DNA of 64,000 nt from Ralstonia sp. NFACC01 (GCF_900115545.1 NZ_FOWV01000009.1:62001-126000); one strand, 5' to 3'. Numbered from the stretch's first letter, positions 45,976-54,988 are shown. Made by a program: numbers and translations. Notes: generated by a model from the sequence alone, not told the origin.

Positions 45976-46099
45976 CGGATTATTAAGGAACCGAAACATC
46001 CTTTGTATTCAGTACCTTAGCGCCACATCCGGCAACAATCTCCGATTATTAAGAAACCGAAACATTCTTTCGATTTACTTTATTAAGAAACCGAAACAA
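45976..46099. repeat. Three direct repeats upstream of the tssB unit
   Basis: Copies of ATTATTAAGRAACCGAAACA: starts at 45979 (CGGATTATTAAGGAACCG), 46045 (CCGATTATTAAGAAACCG) and about 46079 (CTTTATTAAGAAACCG). Distances are 66 and 34 bp, close to six and three helical turns, so bound protein would sit on one face. On the minus strand the core reads GGTTTCTTAATAAT. Confidence 0.85.
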
Positions 46100-46171
46100 T
46101 TCGCCACCCCTTTAGTGGAACAGGCGCAGCAGCAGTCAAACAAAGAGAATTAAGTAATTCAGAAATCAGGC

Positions 46172-46876
46172 ATGAAGATGATGAAATTCGATGCTGCTTG
46201 GGGGCAAGCGGCAAGGCAGCCGGGCTGCGGCCGCCTTCTGAAGCACTCTCTGAAGCACCGTCTCGCAGGGGCGCTCAAGCTGATGCTGGTAAGCGCCACC
46301 GTGGTGGCGTTGGCCGCCTGCTCCACCGGTGCGAGCGTGCTGGCCGGCGCGGCCAACGGTGCGCTGGAAGCGATGGGGCTCAAATCGTCGAACCTGCCCG
46401 ATGCACAGAAGCCGCCGCGCGAAGTGCCGCTCAAGATGACGGCGGGCAATAACCTGAACGCCGCCAACGACCGCCGTCCGGTAGCGGTAGTGGTGCGCCT
46501 GTATTCATTGAAAGACCCGACCAGCTTCCTGCAGGCGCCGTATGACACCTTCATCGACCCGGCGCGTGAGAAGCAAACGCTGGGCGCCGATCTGGTCAAC
46601 GTGCGCGAGATGACGCTGATCCCAGGCCAGCGCTACGACTTCACCGAGAAGGTCTCGCGCGAAGCAACCACGCTGGGCATCGTGGCGCTGTTCCGCAGCC
46701 CCGCGTCACAGCGCTGGAAGTTTGCTTTCAACACCGAGAAGAACGAGAAGTCGGGCATCGTGATCGGGCTGCACGCCTGTGCCATGACGGTCACGTCCGG
46801 CACGCTGACCACCCCCGCCGGCACCACGCCGCTGACTGATCTGAACCTGCTCTCCCCCGCGGTGTGCGGTAGCTGA
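46172..46876 (+). CDS. tssJ: TssJ, outer-membrane lipoprotein of the T6SS
   Basis: Encodes 234 aa. A long Arg/Lys-containing n-region and a hydrophobic core lead to lipobox ALAAC (Cys50); the length suggests the true start might be a later codon. The mature TssJ/SciN domain has VAVVVRLYSLKDPTSFLQAP, then TLGADLVNVREMTLIPGQRY and TLGIVALFRSPASQRWKFAF, all typical. TssJ anchors TssM to the outer membrane. It is the first gene of the rightward core unit, with tssK 15 nt behind. Confidence 0.93.
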   Translation: MKMMKFDAAWGQAARQPGCGRLLKHSLKHRLAGALKLMLVSATVVALAACSTGASVLAGAANGALEAMGLKSSNLPDAQKPPREVPLKMTAGNNLNAANDRRPVAVVVRLYSLKDPTSFLQAPYDTFIDPAREKQTLGADLVNVREMTLIPGQRYDFTEKVSREATTLGIVALFRSPASQRWKFAFNTEKNEKSGIVIGLHACAMTVTSGTLTTPAGTTPLTDLNLLSPAVCGS

Positions 46877-46891
46877 ACAACAAGGGCCAAC

Positions 46892-48238
46892 GTGAGTTAC
46901 TCCGCAAAGATTCTCTGGGGCGAAGGGCTGTTCCTGCGTCCGCAGCACTTCCAGCGTCAGGACGCGTATCACGAATCGCGCCTGCACGCGACCGCGCAAG
47001 TCATCCAGCCGTACGGATGGGGCATCCGCCATGCGCGCTTCGATACCGATGCGCTGGCCAGCGGCGTGCTGCGCGTGATTGAGCTGTCGCTGTTCTTTCC
47101 CGACGGCGAGTTGTACTTCGCTCCACAGGCCGACGCGCTTCCGCCGCCGTTGGTGCTCGACGCCATTCCGGCTGGCGTGTCGGAGCTGACCTTCCATATC
47201 GCGCTGTATCCGCTGCAAGACAACGGCGGCAACTATCGCGAGCAGATCGAGGGCGCATCTGTGTCACGCTTTGTCGGCACGGAAGAGGAAACGGCCGACC
47301 TGTATACGGAGGCCGAACCCGCCGCTATTACGTATCTGAAGAAGTCGGTCAAGCTGATTGCCGAAACGGAGCCGCGCGAGCAGTTCATCTCGCTGCCCGT
47401 GGTGCGTGTGCGGCGTACCGGCACCGGCGGCTTTGAGCTGGACGAGAGCTTTGTCGCGCCCAGCATGGCGATCAACGCCTCGGCCGTGCTGTATCAGCGC
47501 CTGCGCCGCCTGCTCGACGCGCTGCAGGCCAAGGTCAACGCGCTGTACGGCTTCCACCGCGAGCCGACCAAGAACATCATCGAATTCCGCTCCGGCGACA
47601 TTGCATCCTTCTGGCTGCTGCATACGGCCAATGCGGCCTTTGCGGCGCTGTCGCATCTGTATCACCACCCCGACCTGCACCCTGAGCGGCTCTTCCAGGA
47701 AATGCTGCGCCTGGCCGGCGCGCTCATGACGTTCACCAAGAGCTACACGCTGGCCGACCTACCCGCCTACGATCACGACAATCCGGGCCCGGTGTTTGCC
47801 AAGCTCGACACGATCGTGCGCGAGCTGCTCGATACCGTCATCTCCACGCGCTACTTTGCGATTGCCCTGGAAGAGACGCGCCCGTCGTTCCACCTCGGCC
47901 GCATCGACTCCGGCAAGATCGACGACCAGACCAGCTTCTACCTGTCGGTGTCGGCAGACATGCCCGCAGCCGAACTGGTGGAAGCAATTCCGGCGCGCTT
48001 CAAGGTCGGCGCCCCAGACGACGTGGAAAAGCTCGTGCTGTCGTCCATGCCCGGCGTGCCGCTCACCTACACGCCGCAGGTGCCCCCCGCCATTCCGGTG
48101 CGCCCGGGCGCGTGCTACTTCGCCGTTGAAGCGCGGGGCATGCTGTACGAACGCATGCTGCAGGCGCAGACCCTCACCATCTATGCCCCGGCCGGTATCC
48201 GGGAACTCAAACTTGAATTGATCGCGGTGACTTCATGA
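46892..48238 (+). CDS. tssK: TssK, baseplate-to-membrane-complex connector
   Basis: Encodes 448 aa from GTG 46892 with AAGGG 9 nt upstream. It opens with the family signature YSAKILWGEGLFLRPQHFQR and PYGWGIRHARFD. FWLLHTANAAFAALSHLYHHP lies near 236 in the middle helical domain, and the C-terminal head domain has SVSADMPAAELVEAIPARFK and RPGACYFAVE. TssK trimers link TssF/TssG wedges to TssL and TssM. The stop overlaps the tssL start (ATGA). Confidence 0.96.
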   Translation: MSYSAKILWGEGLFLRPQHFQRQDAYHESRLHATAQVIQPYGWGIRHARFDTDALASGVLRVIELSLFFPDGELYFAPQADALPPPLVLDAIPAGVSELTFHIALYPLQDNGGNYREQIEGASVSRFVGTEEETADLYTEAEPAAITYLKKSVKLIAETEPREQFISLPVVRVRRTGTGGFELDESFVAPSMAINASAVLYQRLRRLLDALQAKVNALYGFHREPTKNIIEFRSGDIASFWLLHTANAAFAALSHLYHHPDLHPERLFQEMLRLAGALMTFTKSYTLADLPAYDHDNPGPVFAKLDTIVRELLDTVISTRYFAIALEETRPSFHLGRIDSGKIDDQTSFYLSVSADMPAAELVEAIPARFKVGAPDDVEKLVLSSMPGVPLTYTPQVPPAIPVRPGACYFAVEARGMLYERMLQAQTLTIYAPAGIRELKLELIAVTS

Positions 48239-49020
48239 GCGCTACCTCCACCCCTTCGCTGTTTGGCGGCTCGGCACCGGCAACCGCTGCGGCGGATGCA
48301 CGTGAATCCAACACGCACGCGCGCACGCTGCTCGACTTGCTGTACGACGGTTTCTTCATGCTGTTCCAGTTGCGCAATGCCCAGCAGCCGACCAGCGCAG
48401 AAGATTTCCTCTCGCGCGTACGTGCCTTCCTCGACGATTTCGACCGCGGCGCCAAGCGCCTGAACGTGTCGGCCGAAGACGTGTTCGACGCCAAGTACGC
48501 GTTCTGCGCCGCCGTGGACGAAACCATCCTGTCGTCCAACTTTGCGATCCGCCCGGCCTGGGAGCGCCGCCCGCTGCAGCTCGTGCTGTTTGGCGAACAG
48601 CTCGCCGGCGAGACCTTCTTCGTCAAGCTTGAAGAGCTGCGTGCACACGGTGCGCCGCGCCTGCAGGCGCTGGAAGTCTTTCACATGTGCCTGCTGCTGG
48701 GCTTTCGCGGCAAGTACATCCTCGAAGGCCCGGAGAAACTGGCTTACCTGACCGCACGCCTGGGCGACGAAATTTCCGCCATCAAGGGCAAGCGCGCCGC
48801 GTTTGCCCCGCACTGGCCGCTGCCCGACAAGGTCGCGCACATGCTCAAGCGTGAAACGCCGCTGTGGATTTTCGGCGCCGTGTTTGCGCTGATCGGGCTG
48901 CTGGGCTTCCTCGGCCTGTCGCACACGCTAAGCACCAAGACCAACGAAACGCTGGAAGGCTATTCGCAGGTCATCAAGCTCGGGCCGCGCTTTTCGCACC
49001 TGACGATTTCGCTGCCGTGA
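48235..49020 (+). CDS. tssL: TssL (DotU-like), T6SS inner-membrane protein
   Basis: Encodes 261 aa. The cytoplasmic helical domain has LLDLLYDGFFMLFQLRNAQQ, then VFDAKYAFCAAVDETILSS, WERRPLQLVLFGEQLAGETF and LLGFRGKY, all TssL signatures. One C-terminal membrane helix (LWIFGAVFALIGLLGFLGL, about 212-232) is followed by only about 30 periplasmic residues. There is no OmpA extension; that role probably belongs to the separate gene at 22382. It is translated from an ATGA overlap with tssK, and vgrG follows after 70 bp. Confidence 0.95.
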   Translation: MSATSTPSLFGGSAPATAAADARESNTHARTLLDLLYDGFFMLFQLRNAQQPTSAEDFLSRVRAFLDDFDRGAKRLNVSAEDVFDAKYAFCAAVDETILSSNFAIRPAWERRPLQLVLFGEQLAGETFFVKLEELRAHGAPRLQALEVFHMCLLLGFRGKYILEGPEKLAYLTARLGDEISAIKGKRAAFAPHWPLPDKVAHMLKRETPLWIFGAVFALIGLLGFLGLSHTLSTKTNETLEGYSQVIKLGPRFSHLTISLP

Positions 49021-49090
49021 TGGCCACGATGGGCCGCGTGCCCATCCTCCTGCTGAACCGCAACACGAACCCCAGCGCGACGCTGTTCCG

Positions 49091-52000
49091 ATGAAGCCTT
49101 TGTCCAACCTGCCGGCCGCCGTGCCACAAGCCGTCCTGGGCGCGCTGCTCGGGCAGCAGACCCGCCAGATCACGCTTGAGACGGCGCTCGCTTCCGACAA
49201 CCTGGTCGTGGAGCGCTTTACCGCCACCGAAGCGGTGTCGGCCTCGTTCGTCCTGCATATCGATTGCCTGAGCCCATCGGCGCATCTGGATACCGCCAAG
49301 CTGGCTTCGCAGGAAGTCACGCTGCGCCTGGTGCAAGCCGACGGCAAGCGGCGCGCGTGGCACGGTTACGTGGCCGACTGCGCATCGCTTGGTGGCGACG
49401 GCGGTCTCGCGCGCTACCGCCTGCGCGTCGTGCCGTGGCTGGATCGGCTGCGCACGCGCAGCGATTGCTTCGTCTATCAGGACAAGACCGCGCTGGAGAT
49501 CATCGAAGAGGTTTTCAGCGAATATCCCACCGCGCATTACAAGATTGCCGCCACACAGCCGTGTACCAAGCGCTCGATCTGCTGCCAATACCGAGAGACC
49601 GACTACGCCTTCGTGATGCGCCTGCTGGCCGAGGAAGGCCTGTCGTTCCGCATTGAACACGAGCAAAGCGACGACAAGCAACAGCAAGGCAGCGCGCAGT
49701 CACGTCACACTGTCGTCATCTTCGACAACGATGCGCAACGGCCCGCCTGCCCGCAGCCGGAGATCCGCTTCCACCGCGTTGACGCCACCGAAAGCGACGA
49801 CGCGATCGAGCGCCTGTCAAACGCGCACAGCGTCGGCACCAACGCAGTGACGCTCGCCTCGTGGGACTACAAGGCCTTGGCCGCCACCAGCGCCCAAGCC
49901 AGCGCCAGCGAACCCGGTGGCGAACTGCCGACGCTGGAGCGTTTTGAGGCCTCGGGCTCGTATCAATATACGAATACGCAAGAGGCCAGCCGCGCCGCGC
50001 AACTGCGCATGCAGGCGCACGAAGGCGCATACCTGCGCTACGAGGGGCAAGGCAGCGTGCGCCAATTGGGCGCTGGCCAACGCTTTACGCTCACACAGCA
50101 TTTCGACAGCAAGCACAGCGCGTTCGTCACGCTGCAGGTCGAGCACGAAGCCGCCAACAACCTCGGCGCCGACATCGCGCGTTTGCTCTCCACCACCGAG
50201 ATCGAATCGGGCAGCTACCGCAATCGTTTCGTCGCTGTGCCGGCAGAGGCGCCCATCGTGCCGCCCTATCGCCGTCGCCCGACGGCGCCTGAGGGCCAGG
50301 CCGCCGTGGTCATCGCCGATGACGGCGCGCCGCTTACCACCGACCGCGACCACCGCGTGCGCGTGCGTTTTCCGTGGCTGCGCGCGCCGGAGGCCAATGC
50401 GTTTTCCGACCCGTCCAGCAGCGACCGCACGCAGGTCACCGCCTGGGTGCGTGTGGCCAGCGCCAGCGCGGGCCCGAACTGGGGCGGCAATCACCTGCCG
50501 CGCGCCGGCACGCAGGTCCTGCTGACGTTTATCGACGGCGATATCGATCGTCCGATGATCGCCATGCAGCTGCACAACACGCAGGACGCCCTGCCCTGGG
50601 CCCCTGCCGATGCGCCGCTTGGGCAAGCCCTTTCCGGCTGGCATTCGCAGGGCCTCGGCGGCGATGGCTACAACCAGTGGGTCGTCGACGATCATCCCGG
50701 CCAGTTGCGCACCCGCCTGGCCAGCTCCACCGCCAACAGCCAGCTGAACCTCGGCTATGTCACCTCGCACGGCGCCACAGGCGGAGACCGCGGCAGCTGG
50801 CGCGGCACTGGCGCCGAACTGCGCACCGATGCCTGGGCCGTGGTGCGCGCGGGCGCGGGCCTGCTGCTCTCGACCACCGCGCGCGCGCAAGCCGCCGGCA
50901 CGCTGCTCGACGCCCATGAAGCGCGCGGGCAACTCACCGCCGCGCAGCAGACTGCACAGCGCTTGTCCGACGCGGCCTCCAGCCAGCAAGCGCTGCCGCT
51001 GGCCGCCAACGAAGCCTTCGAGCCGATTGACAAAGCGCTCGACCCTGCGCAGGACGGCAAGTACCCCAGCAACGTCAACGGCCAGGACTCTCAGCAGCCA
51101 GTCGACAAATTTGGCCAGCCGCTGCTGGTGACGGAATCGCCATCCACCATCGCGCTCACCTCGCAAGCCACGACCACCGTCTACGCGGGGCGGCATTTGC
51201 ACGGCACCGCGCAGGCTGACTGGCACCTCGCGGCAGGCAATGTCATCGCAGCGGCGGCGGCCAAAGGCGTGAGCCTATTTGCTCAACGCAATGGTGTGCG
51301 CGTGATTGCCGAAGGCGGGCCGGTGTCGATCCAGGCGCATACCGATGCGCTGGCCGTGCTGGCAGACAAGGCGGTTACCGTGACCTCGTCCGCCGATTCA
51401 GTCGAGATCCTCGCGCAGCAGAACATCGTGCTGCACGGCGGGGATTCGTTGATCCGGCTGGAAGGGAATGCGGTGACGTTTGAGACATCTGGGTTGCTGT
51501 CGGTGAAGGGGGCTGGGCATCCGTTTGAGGGGCCTGGGGGGCAGGCGGCGGCGTTGCCGGCGTTGCCTGTGGGGTTGCTCGGACCTATTGCGGTTTATGA
51601 CGAACAGATCCAGTTTGTTAATCAGCGAGGCGATGTACTTTCGAATGTCAGCTACAAACTCCAGCTGCAGGATGGGACTACAGTTTCTGGCGTCACCGAT
51701 GATGGTGGTAAAACGCAACGCATTGCCACTGACCGACCAGTTCCCATTCAAACAGCTACGTTGACTCCCACACAACACGTCGATTGTTGCGGAATAACCA
51801 ACACGAATCCACCGGAAGAATTGAAGGTTGATTTGTCCGGCGTAAAAACCAACGACACAGAGGTCGGCTCCTCCGTTAAGAAGGTTACGGTAAAGGGTGA
51901 CGAGCGCCCCTTGACGGAAGGTGAAATCGAGATGGCCAAAACCGTATTCAAAGACAGCGTGGATTACAGTCGAGTACGAGTTCATCGGGGTAGTTACTTC

Positions 52001-52441
52001 TGGTTTGACTTGCAAAGTAAAGATACCGCGGTCACCCCGAATGGAAACATGTACTTCCGGGATGAAGATTTCGTCGAGGATTTCTCTCAAGACCCAAATG
52101 AGAAGCAGAAACGTACCGTAAACATGAACCGCGCGTGGTTCATGCACGAAATGACGCATGTTTGGCAGTACCAAAAAGGATACTCTGTCCGCTTGCATGG
52201 CTTGACAGTGACCATTCGAGGGAACAGCGCCTACCGTTATCAGATTGAGCCGAACCAGGTTTTTAGCGACTACAACATGGAGCAGCAGGGCAACCTGGTT
52301 TCAGACTATTTTGCCCTCTGTATATTGAAAGACTATGGAGCCGTCATTCACGCCGGAAATGTTGGTACACCAAACCAACTAAGGCAGGTGCTTGACCCTC
52401 TTTTGAAAGATCCAGACAATGCATCGAATCTTCCGAAATAA
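49091..52441 (+). CDS. vgrG: Evolved VgrG with C-terminal zinc-metallopeptidase domain (copy 3)
   Basis: Encodes 1,116 aa. Residues 1-about 830 are an ordinary VgrG: gp27-like part with YRETDYAFVMRLLAEEGLSF near 175, OB fold with HRVRVRFPWLRAPEA and LPRAGTQVLLTFIDGDIDRP, then DUF2345. After the usual PFEGPGG end comes a transthyretin-like linker (VNQRGDVLSNVSYKLQLQDG, about 840-880). A domain of about 200 residues with H1019-E-M-T-H1023 (HEMTHVWQYQ) follows. E1064 in EQQGNLVSDYF is the probable third zinc ligand. Such peptidase extensions on VgrG are effector domains delivered to prey. The extension is visibly less G/C-rich than the VgrG core, a sign of domain acquisition. Its 3' end overlaps the lipoprotein gene by 23 nt. 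Confidence 0.9.
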   Translation: MKPLSNLPAAVPQAVLGALLGQQTRQITLETALASDNLVVERFTATEAVSASFVLHIDCLSPSAHLDTAKLASQEVTLRLVQADGKRRAWHGYVADCASLGGDGGLARYRLRVVPWLDRLRTRSDCFVYQDKTALEIIEEVFSEYPTAHYKIAATQPCTKRSICCQYRETDYAFVMRLLAEEGLSFRIEHEQSDDKQQQGSAQSRHTVVIFDNDAQRPACPQPEIRFHRVDATESDDAIERLSNAHSVGTNAVTLASWDYKALAATSAQASASEPGGELPTLERFEASGSYQYTNTQEASRAAQLRMQAHEGAYLRYEGQGSVRQLGAGQRFTLTQHFDSKHSAFVTLQVEHEAANNLGADIARLLSTTEIESGSYRNRFVAVPAEAPIVPPYRRRPTAPEGQAAVVIADDGAPLTTDRDHRVRVRFPWLRAPEANAFSDPSSSDRTQVTAWVRVASASAGPNWGGNHLPRAGTQVLLTFIDGDIDRPMIAMQLHNTQDALPWAPADAPLGQALSGWHSQGLGGDGYNQWVVDDHPGQLRTRLASSTANSQLNLGYVTSHGATGGDRGSWRGTGAELRTDAWAVVRAGAGLLLSTTARAQAAGTLLDAHEARGQLTAAQQTAQRLSDAASSQQALPLAANEAFEPIDKALDPAQDGKYPSNVNGQDSQQPVDKFGQPLLVTESPSTIALTSQATTTVYAGRHLHGTAQADWHLAAGNVIAAAAAKGVSLFAQRNGVRVIAEGGPVSIQAHTDALAVLADKAVTVTSSADSVEILAQQNIVLHGGDSLIRLEGNAVTFETSGLLSVKGAGHPFEGPGGQAAALPALPVGLLGPIAVYDEQIQFVNQRGDVLSNVSYKLQLQDGTTVSGVTDDGGKTQRIATDRPVPIQTATLTPTQHVDCCGITNTNPPEELKVDLSGVKTNDTEVGSSVKKVTVKGDERPLTEGEIEMAKTVFKDSVDYSRVRVHRGSYFWFDLQSKDTAVTPNGNMYFRDEDFVEDFSQDPNEKQKRTVNMNRAWFMHEMTHVWQYQKGYSVRLHGLTVTIRGNSAYRYQIEPNQVFSDYNMEQQGNLVSDYFALCILKDYGAVIHAGNVGTPNQLRQVLDPLLKDPDNASNLPK

Positions 52442-52910
52442 AGCTGCCGGACTCCTCTCTTTTTTCTTCATTTCGTCGTGTAGCTTCGCTACTTCGAAGG
52501 GTTCGATCGGGCTCGCAATTAAACAAACAGGTGACTCGCCCGTCGTATGTCTTGCGGCGGCTGATGAGAATGGAAATCAACCTGTTCGGATCCATTTCGT
52601 CGGCGTTTCTCATGCAACGGGGTCTTTTGGAAGTGAGTCATACTGGCAGGTCGAGGTTCCGGAATCCTCGAAACCGCTTTATCTGAAGCGCGGCGAGTGC
52701 CTCACCTATGGCCAGGCTATCGCGGGCGCCAATATTCTGACGGAACCCAAAAAGCTCCAGCCCGGCGTGCTGTATGGAATCGGCCTTGTTCCGTACGACG
52801 CCGACGCGGGCTTCGTCTACGGCGCAAATTTTTGCTTGATGCGTCAACCCAACGGAAAGTTAAAAGTGGTTGATCCCGCAATTGAACATGGCGTTTGCCC
52901 TGCCAGGTAG
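52419..52910 (+). CDS. Lipoprotein, putative immunity protein for the VgrG metallopeptidase
   Basis: Encodes 163 aa. Residues 1-21 form a lipoprotein signal with ISSC (Cys21). The mature domain is beta-rich (SIGLAIKQTGDSPVVCLAAA, YWQVEVPESSKPLYLKRGEC, GFVYGANFCLM) with four Cys available for disulfides. Small periplasmic lipoproteins of this pattern are annotated as putative T6SS immunity proteins. The start lies inside the end of the evolved vgrG (23-nt overlap), so toxin and protein are translated together. A periplasmic inhibitor of a periplasm-acting peptidase is the simplest reading. The gene shares the lower GC of the toxin tail. Confidence 0.75.
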   Translation: MHRIFRNKAAGLLSFFFISSCSFATSKGSIGLAIKQTGDSPVVCLAAADENGNQPVRIHFVGVSHATGSFGSESYWQVEVPESSKPLYLKRGECLTYGQAIAGANILTEPKKLQPGVLYGIGLVPYDADAGFVYGANFCLMRQPNGKLKVVDPAIEHGVCPAR

Positions 52911-53314
52911 CTCCCTTCTACTTAACGATAAGAGCATAAAGACGAACGCTGAGGCGCAGACCCTGGTGGAACAAACGATCGCTCAGTTCCTGCGTGGTAA
53001 GTGGCAGAGATATTACGACCCTGAATCGGACGTCCTGTTGACAGGGCGTTCCAGCTTGCTGAATGAGAATGATCAATTCGCACGTTTCCCGCGAACGCAA
53101 GAAAAATCGTGTAGAACTGAACAAACGTTTGATCGAGAACGCCCTTAAGCGCGGCGATACAGTGATCAGCCCCGGTACTTCGCACTAACATCGCACACGG
53201 TCCCGCAACATCGACCGACTCGCGTCCGTGGCCACATCGCATTCGGCACTTCCATCGTGTGCCCTAGCGAATCCAGCACGTTAAATTCGTTCTCGGCAAC
53301 TGAGCAGGTCATAG
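52911..53314 (+). other. Region without a clear gene; probable remnant of toxin/immunity DNA
   Basis: This 404-bp stretch follows the immunity gene. A frame open from inside that gene (to 53148) reads LVEQTIAQFLRGKWQRYYDP and LLTGRSSLLNENDQF. Another frame from ATG 53063 to the stop at 53188 reads VSRERKKNRVELNKRLIENA and ends ISPGTSH. The two may be halves of one frameshifted gene end, but neither has a recognisable family or a good ribosome site. The remaining bases hold nothing evident apart from the upstream region of the next gene. Confidence 0.4.
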
Positions 53315-54091
53315 ATGTTTTGGCTTCTCTATCTGACCCTTCCTGTCTACGCCGGGGCGCAAGCTGCATCGCACGTCGCACCTAAGCACGGCCTCCTCGC
53401 GGGACTCGGTGCCCTGATTGCCGTGATGATCGCCGTACTGGTGCCGCAAACGGCTCTTCTCATCTGGTTGAGCGCCGTGCTGGACCGTCGAAGCAAAGCC
53501 AATCCTGAGAATGAACGGGCTGGGACCGCTGTAGAGAGCGCCGACGTCCCGATGCCGGAGAAGACTGGTGCTAGAGCACGCTTTCGCCAGCTAATCGTGT
53601 ACGGCGAAGAGAGCGGTCGCCAAGCTGCAACACGGCTCATCTATGACCTGTTGCTAAGAATGGTCGCCCAACACGAGGTCGTGGAACAAGACCATGGCGA
53701 CGCAGGCACCTCAATGGTTTCCGCAAGCGAAGCGGCGGACGGTCTGCGACAGTTGCCGCCGAACGATGTGCTCGTGGTATTCCGTTCGCACGACAAGGCA
53801 TGGGTGGGCTTCAAATGCGGAAACGACAGCTTCCGCTTTCGGCATCGCGCTGTGGCGAAAGTGATATGCACGGTCATTTATCCGGCCCGCGGCGGCGGCG
53901 GATACGACATCACATTTGAATTCCGAGCTTCCCGTAACGATCGCTCATCAGATGCTCGCGGACGCATCGCCCGATACGAATTGCCCTTCGCCAATGAGGC
54001 ACAGCACGTGAACGCGCTCACTTCGGCGTTCGGTGAGATTGCAGACATGCTCGGCGCCAAGTTTATGTGCCAGCAGTATGCGGATGTCTAG
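53315..54091 (+). CDS. Two-helix membrane protein, unknown function
   Basis: Encodes 258 aa. Two hydrophobic segments lie at residues 2-20 and about 27-54 (LLAGLGALIAVMIAVLVPQT, then LLIWLSAVL). A charged linker and a soluble C-terminal domain (90-258) follow, with NDVLVVFRSHDKAWVGFKCG and GGGGYDITFEFRASRNDRSS. No family was recognised. It sits 3' of the VgrG-peptidase module and before a TPR protein gene. Membrane anchoring and location suggest an accessory or second immunity function, but this rests on position only. Confidence 0.55.
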   Translation: MFWLLYLTLPVYAGAQAASHVAPKHGLLAGLGALIAVMIAVLVPQTALLIWLSAVLDRRSKANPENERAGTAVESADVPMPEKTGARARFRQLIVYGEESGRQAATRLIYDLLLRMVAQHEVVEQDHGDAGTSMVSASEAADGLRQLPPNDVLVVFRSHDKAWVGFKCGNDSFRFRHRAVAKVICTVIYPARGGGGYDITFEFRASRNDRSSDARGRIARYELPFANEAQHVNALTSAFGEIADMLGAKFMCQQYADV

Positions 54092-54148
54092 GCTGGCTAC
54101 TCGCTCTACAGAGTGCGTGGTCAAACTGACGAACAACGAGAAGACACC

Positions 54149-54859
54149 ATGGGCTTACTGAAAAAACTATTCGGCCGAAACGCCAACGACCGCGTCCCCA
54201 ACCCGCCCCAATCGCCGAAGGGCGACGACCCTTCGCCCGACGTCGCCCCCCAACTCGCCCCTGCCTTGGAGGCCTACCAACAAGGCCAGTACGAAGCAGC
54301 CATCACCGCGGCAGCACCCTACGCGAGTCGCCACGCCGACGCCAACCGCCTATGCGCACTCGCCTATTCGGACATGCGCCGTTATGCCGAGGCGTTTCCT
54401 TACTGGCTTGCGCTGTTCGAACAGGAACCCAGCGCACACAACGCGCTGCAGCTAGCGACGACCTCCGTCATGTGCGGCGAACTCAAGCGCGGCGAAGCCT
54501 GGTTGATGAAGTTCGACGAGATCAACGAGCAAACGCACGAAATGTCCAGCGTCACGGCTCGCACGCAGTTCATCTCGTCGCTCACGCAGAGCGGGCACGT
54601 GGCCGAGGCATTGCCGTATCTGGATTGGCTGCGCGATGTCTACGCGCACGTTCGCATCACCGATTCGCACTTCCTGTACATGCGCGGCATCCCGTTTTTT
54701 CCGGGCTTTCTGGAGAACAGCCTGCCCATTCTCAAGGCCACCCTGCCGGCCGAGGGGGTCGTTGAGTGGTATGGCGTGTTGTCGGGGCAGTTGGATGAGG
54801 AGGGCGAGGTGCAGCTCGGGGCGTGGCTGCAATCGTTGAACGTCACCGCCGAAAGTTGA
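54149..54859 (+). CDS. TPR-type repeat protein, unknown function
   Basis: Encodes 236 aa from ATG 54149 with GAGAAG 9 nt upstream; the open frame extends 12 codons further but lacks a site. MGLLKKLFGRN is a basic N-terminal peptide. A helical repeat domain follows (APALEAYQQGQYEAAITAAA, then SDMRRYAEAFPYWLALFEQE, and SLTQSGHVAEALPYLDWLRD), the spacing of tetratricopeptide-like pairs. No signal peptide, so cytoplasmic. It ends the gene group following the third vgrG and may be a chaperone for T6SS cargo or unrelated; function is not known. Confidence 0.6.
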   Translation: MGLLKKLFGRNANDRVPNPPQSPKGDDPSPDVAPQLAPALEAYQQGQYEAAITAAAPYASRHADANRLCALAYSDMRRYAEAFPYWLALFEQEPSAHNALQLATTSVMCGELKRGEAWLMKFDEINEQTHEMSSVTARTQFISSLTQSGHVAEALPYLDWLRDVYAHVRITDSHFLYMRGIPFFPGFLENSLPILKATLPAEGVVEWYGVLSGQLDEEGEVQLGAWLQSLNVTAES

Positions 54860-54988
54860 GCGGCGCCGGCAGTTGATACCCGACTGGGCTTCTGGGAAAC
54901 CGCCAGTCGGCCAAGGTTTTCAGGTCCGCAGCAGACGCAATGAATCAGTCGCGCCGCACCCCCCCCGGGAGTGGCAGACACCCGCCTG

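Larger units (their letters stand above)
45861..46171. promoter_or_regulatory. Divergent T6SS control region (311 bp, no gene)
   Basis: AT-rich region between the leftward TPR-lipoprotein/tssB unit and the rightward tssJ unit. It contains three copies of a direct repeat (listed separately), a sigma-70-like promoter on the minus strand and the perfect palindrome GAATTA-AG-TAATTC at 46147-46160, 11 nt before the tssJ ATG. No reading frame longer than short chance stretches with family resemblance was seen. Confidence 0.7.

Noticed and set aside
45861-46171. hrpII-box-like sites (TTCG-N16-TTCG) of Ralstonia HrpB
   Set aside because: TTCG tetramers are present on both strands but no pair has the 16-nt spacing.
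54860-54988. Possible terminator (GACTGG ... CCAGTC) after the TPR gene
   Set aside because: Only a 6-bp stem with a 15-nt loop and no T-run; not strong enough to call.
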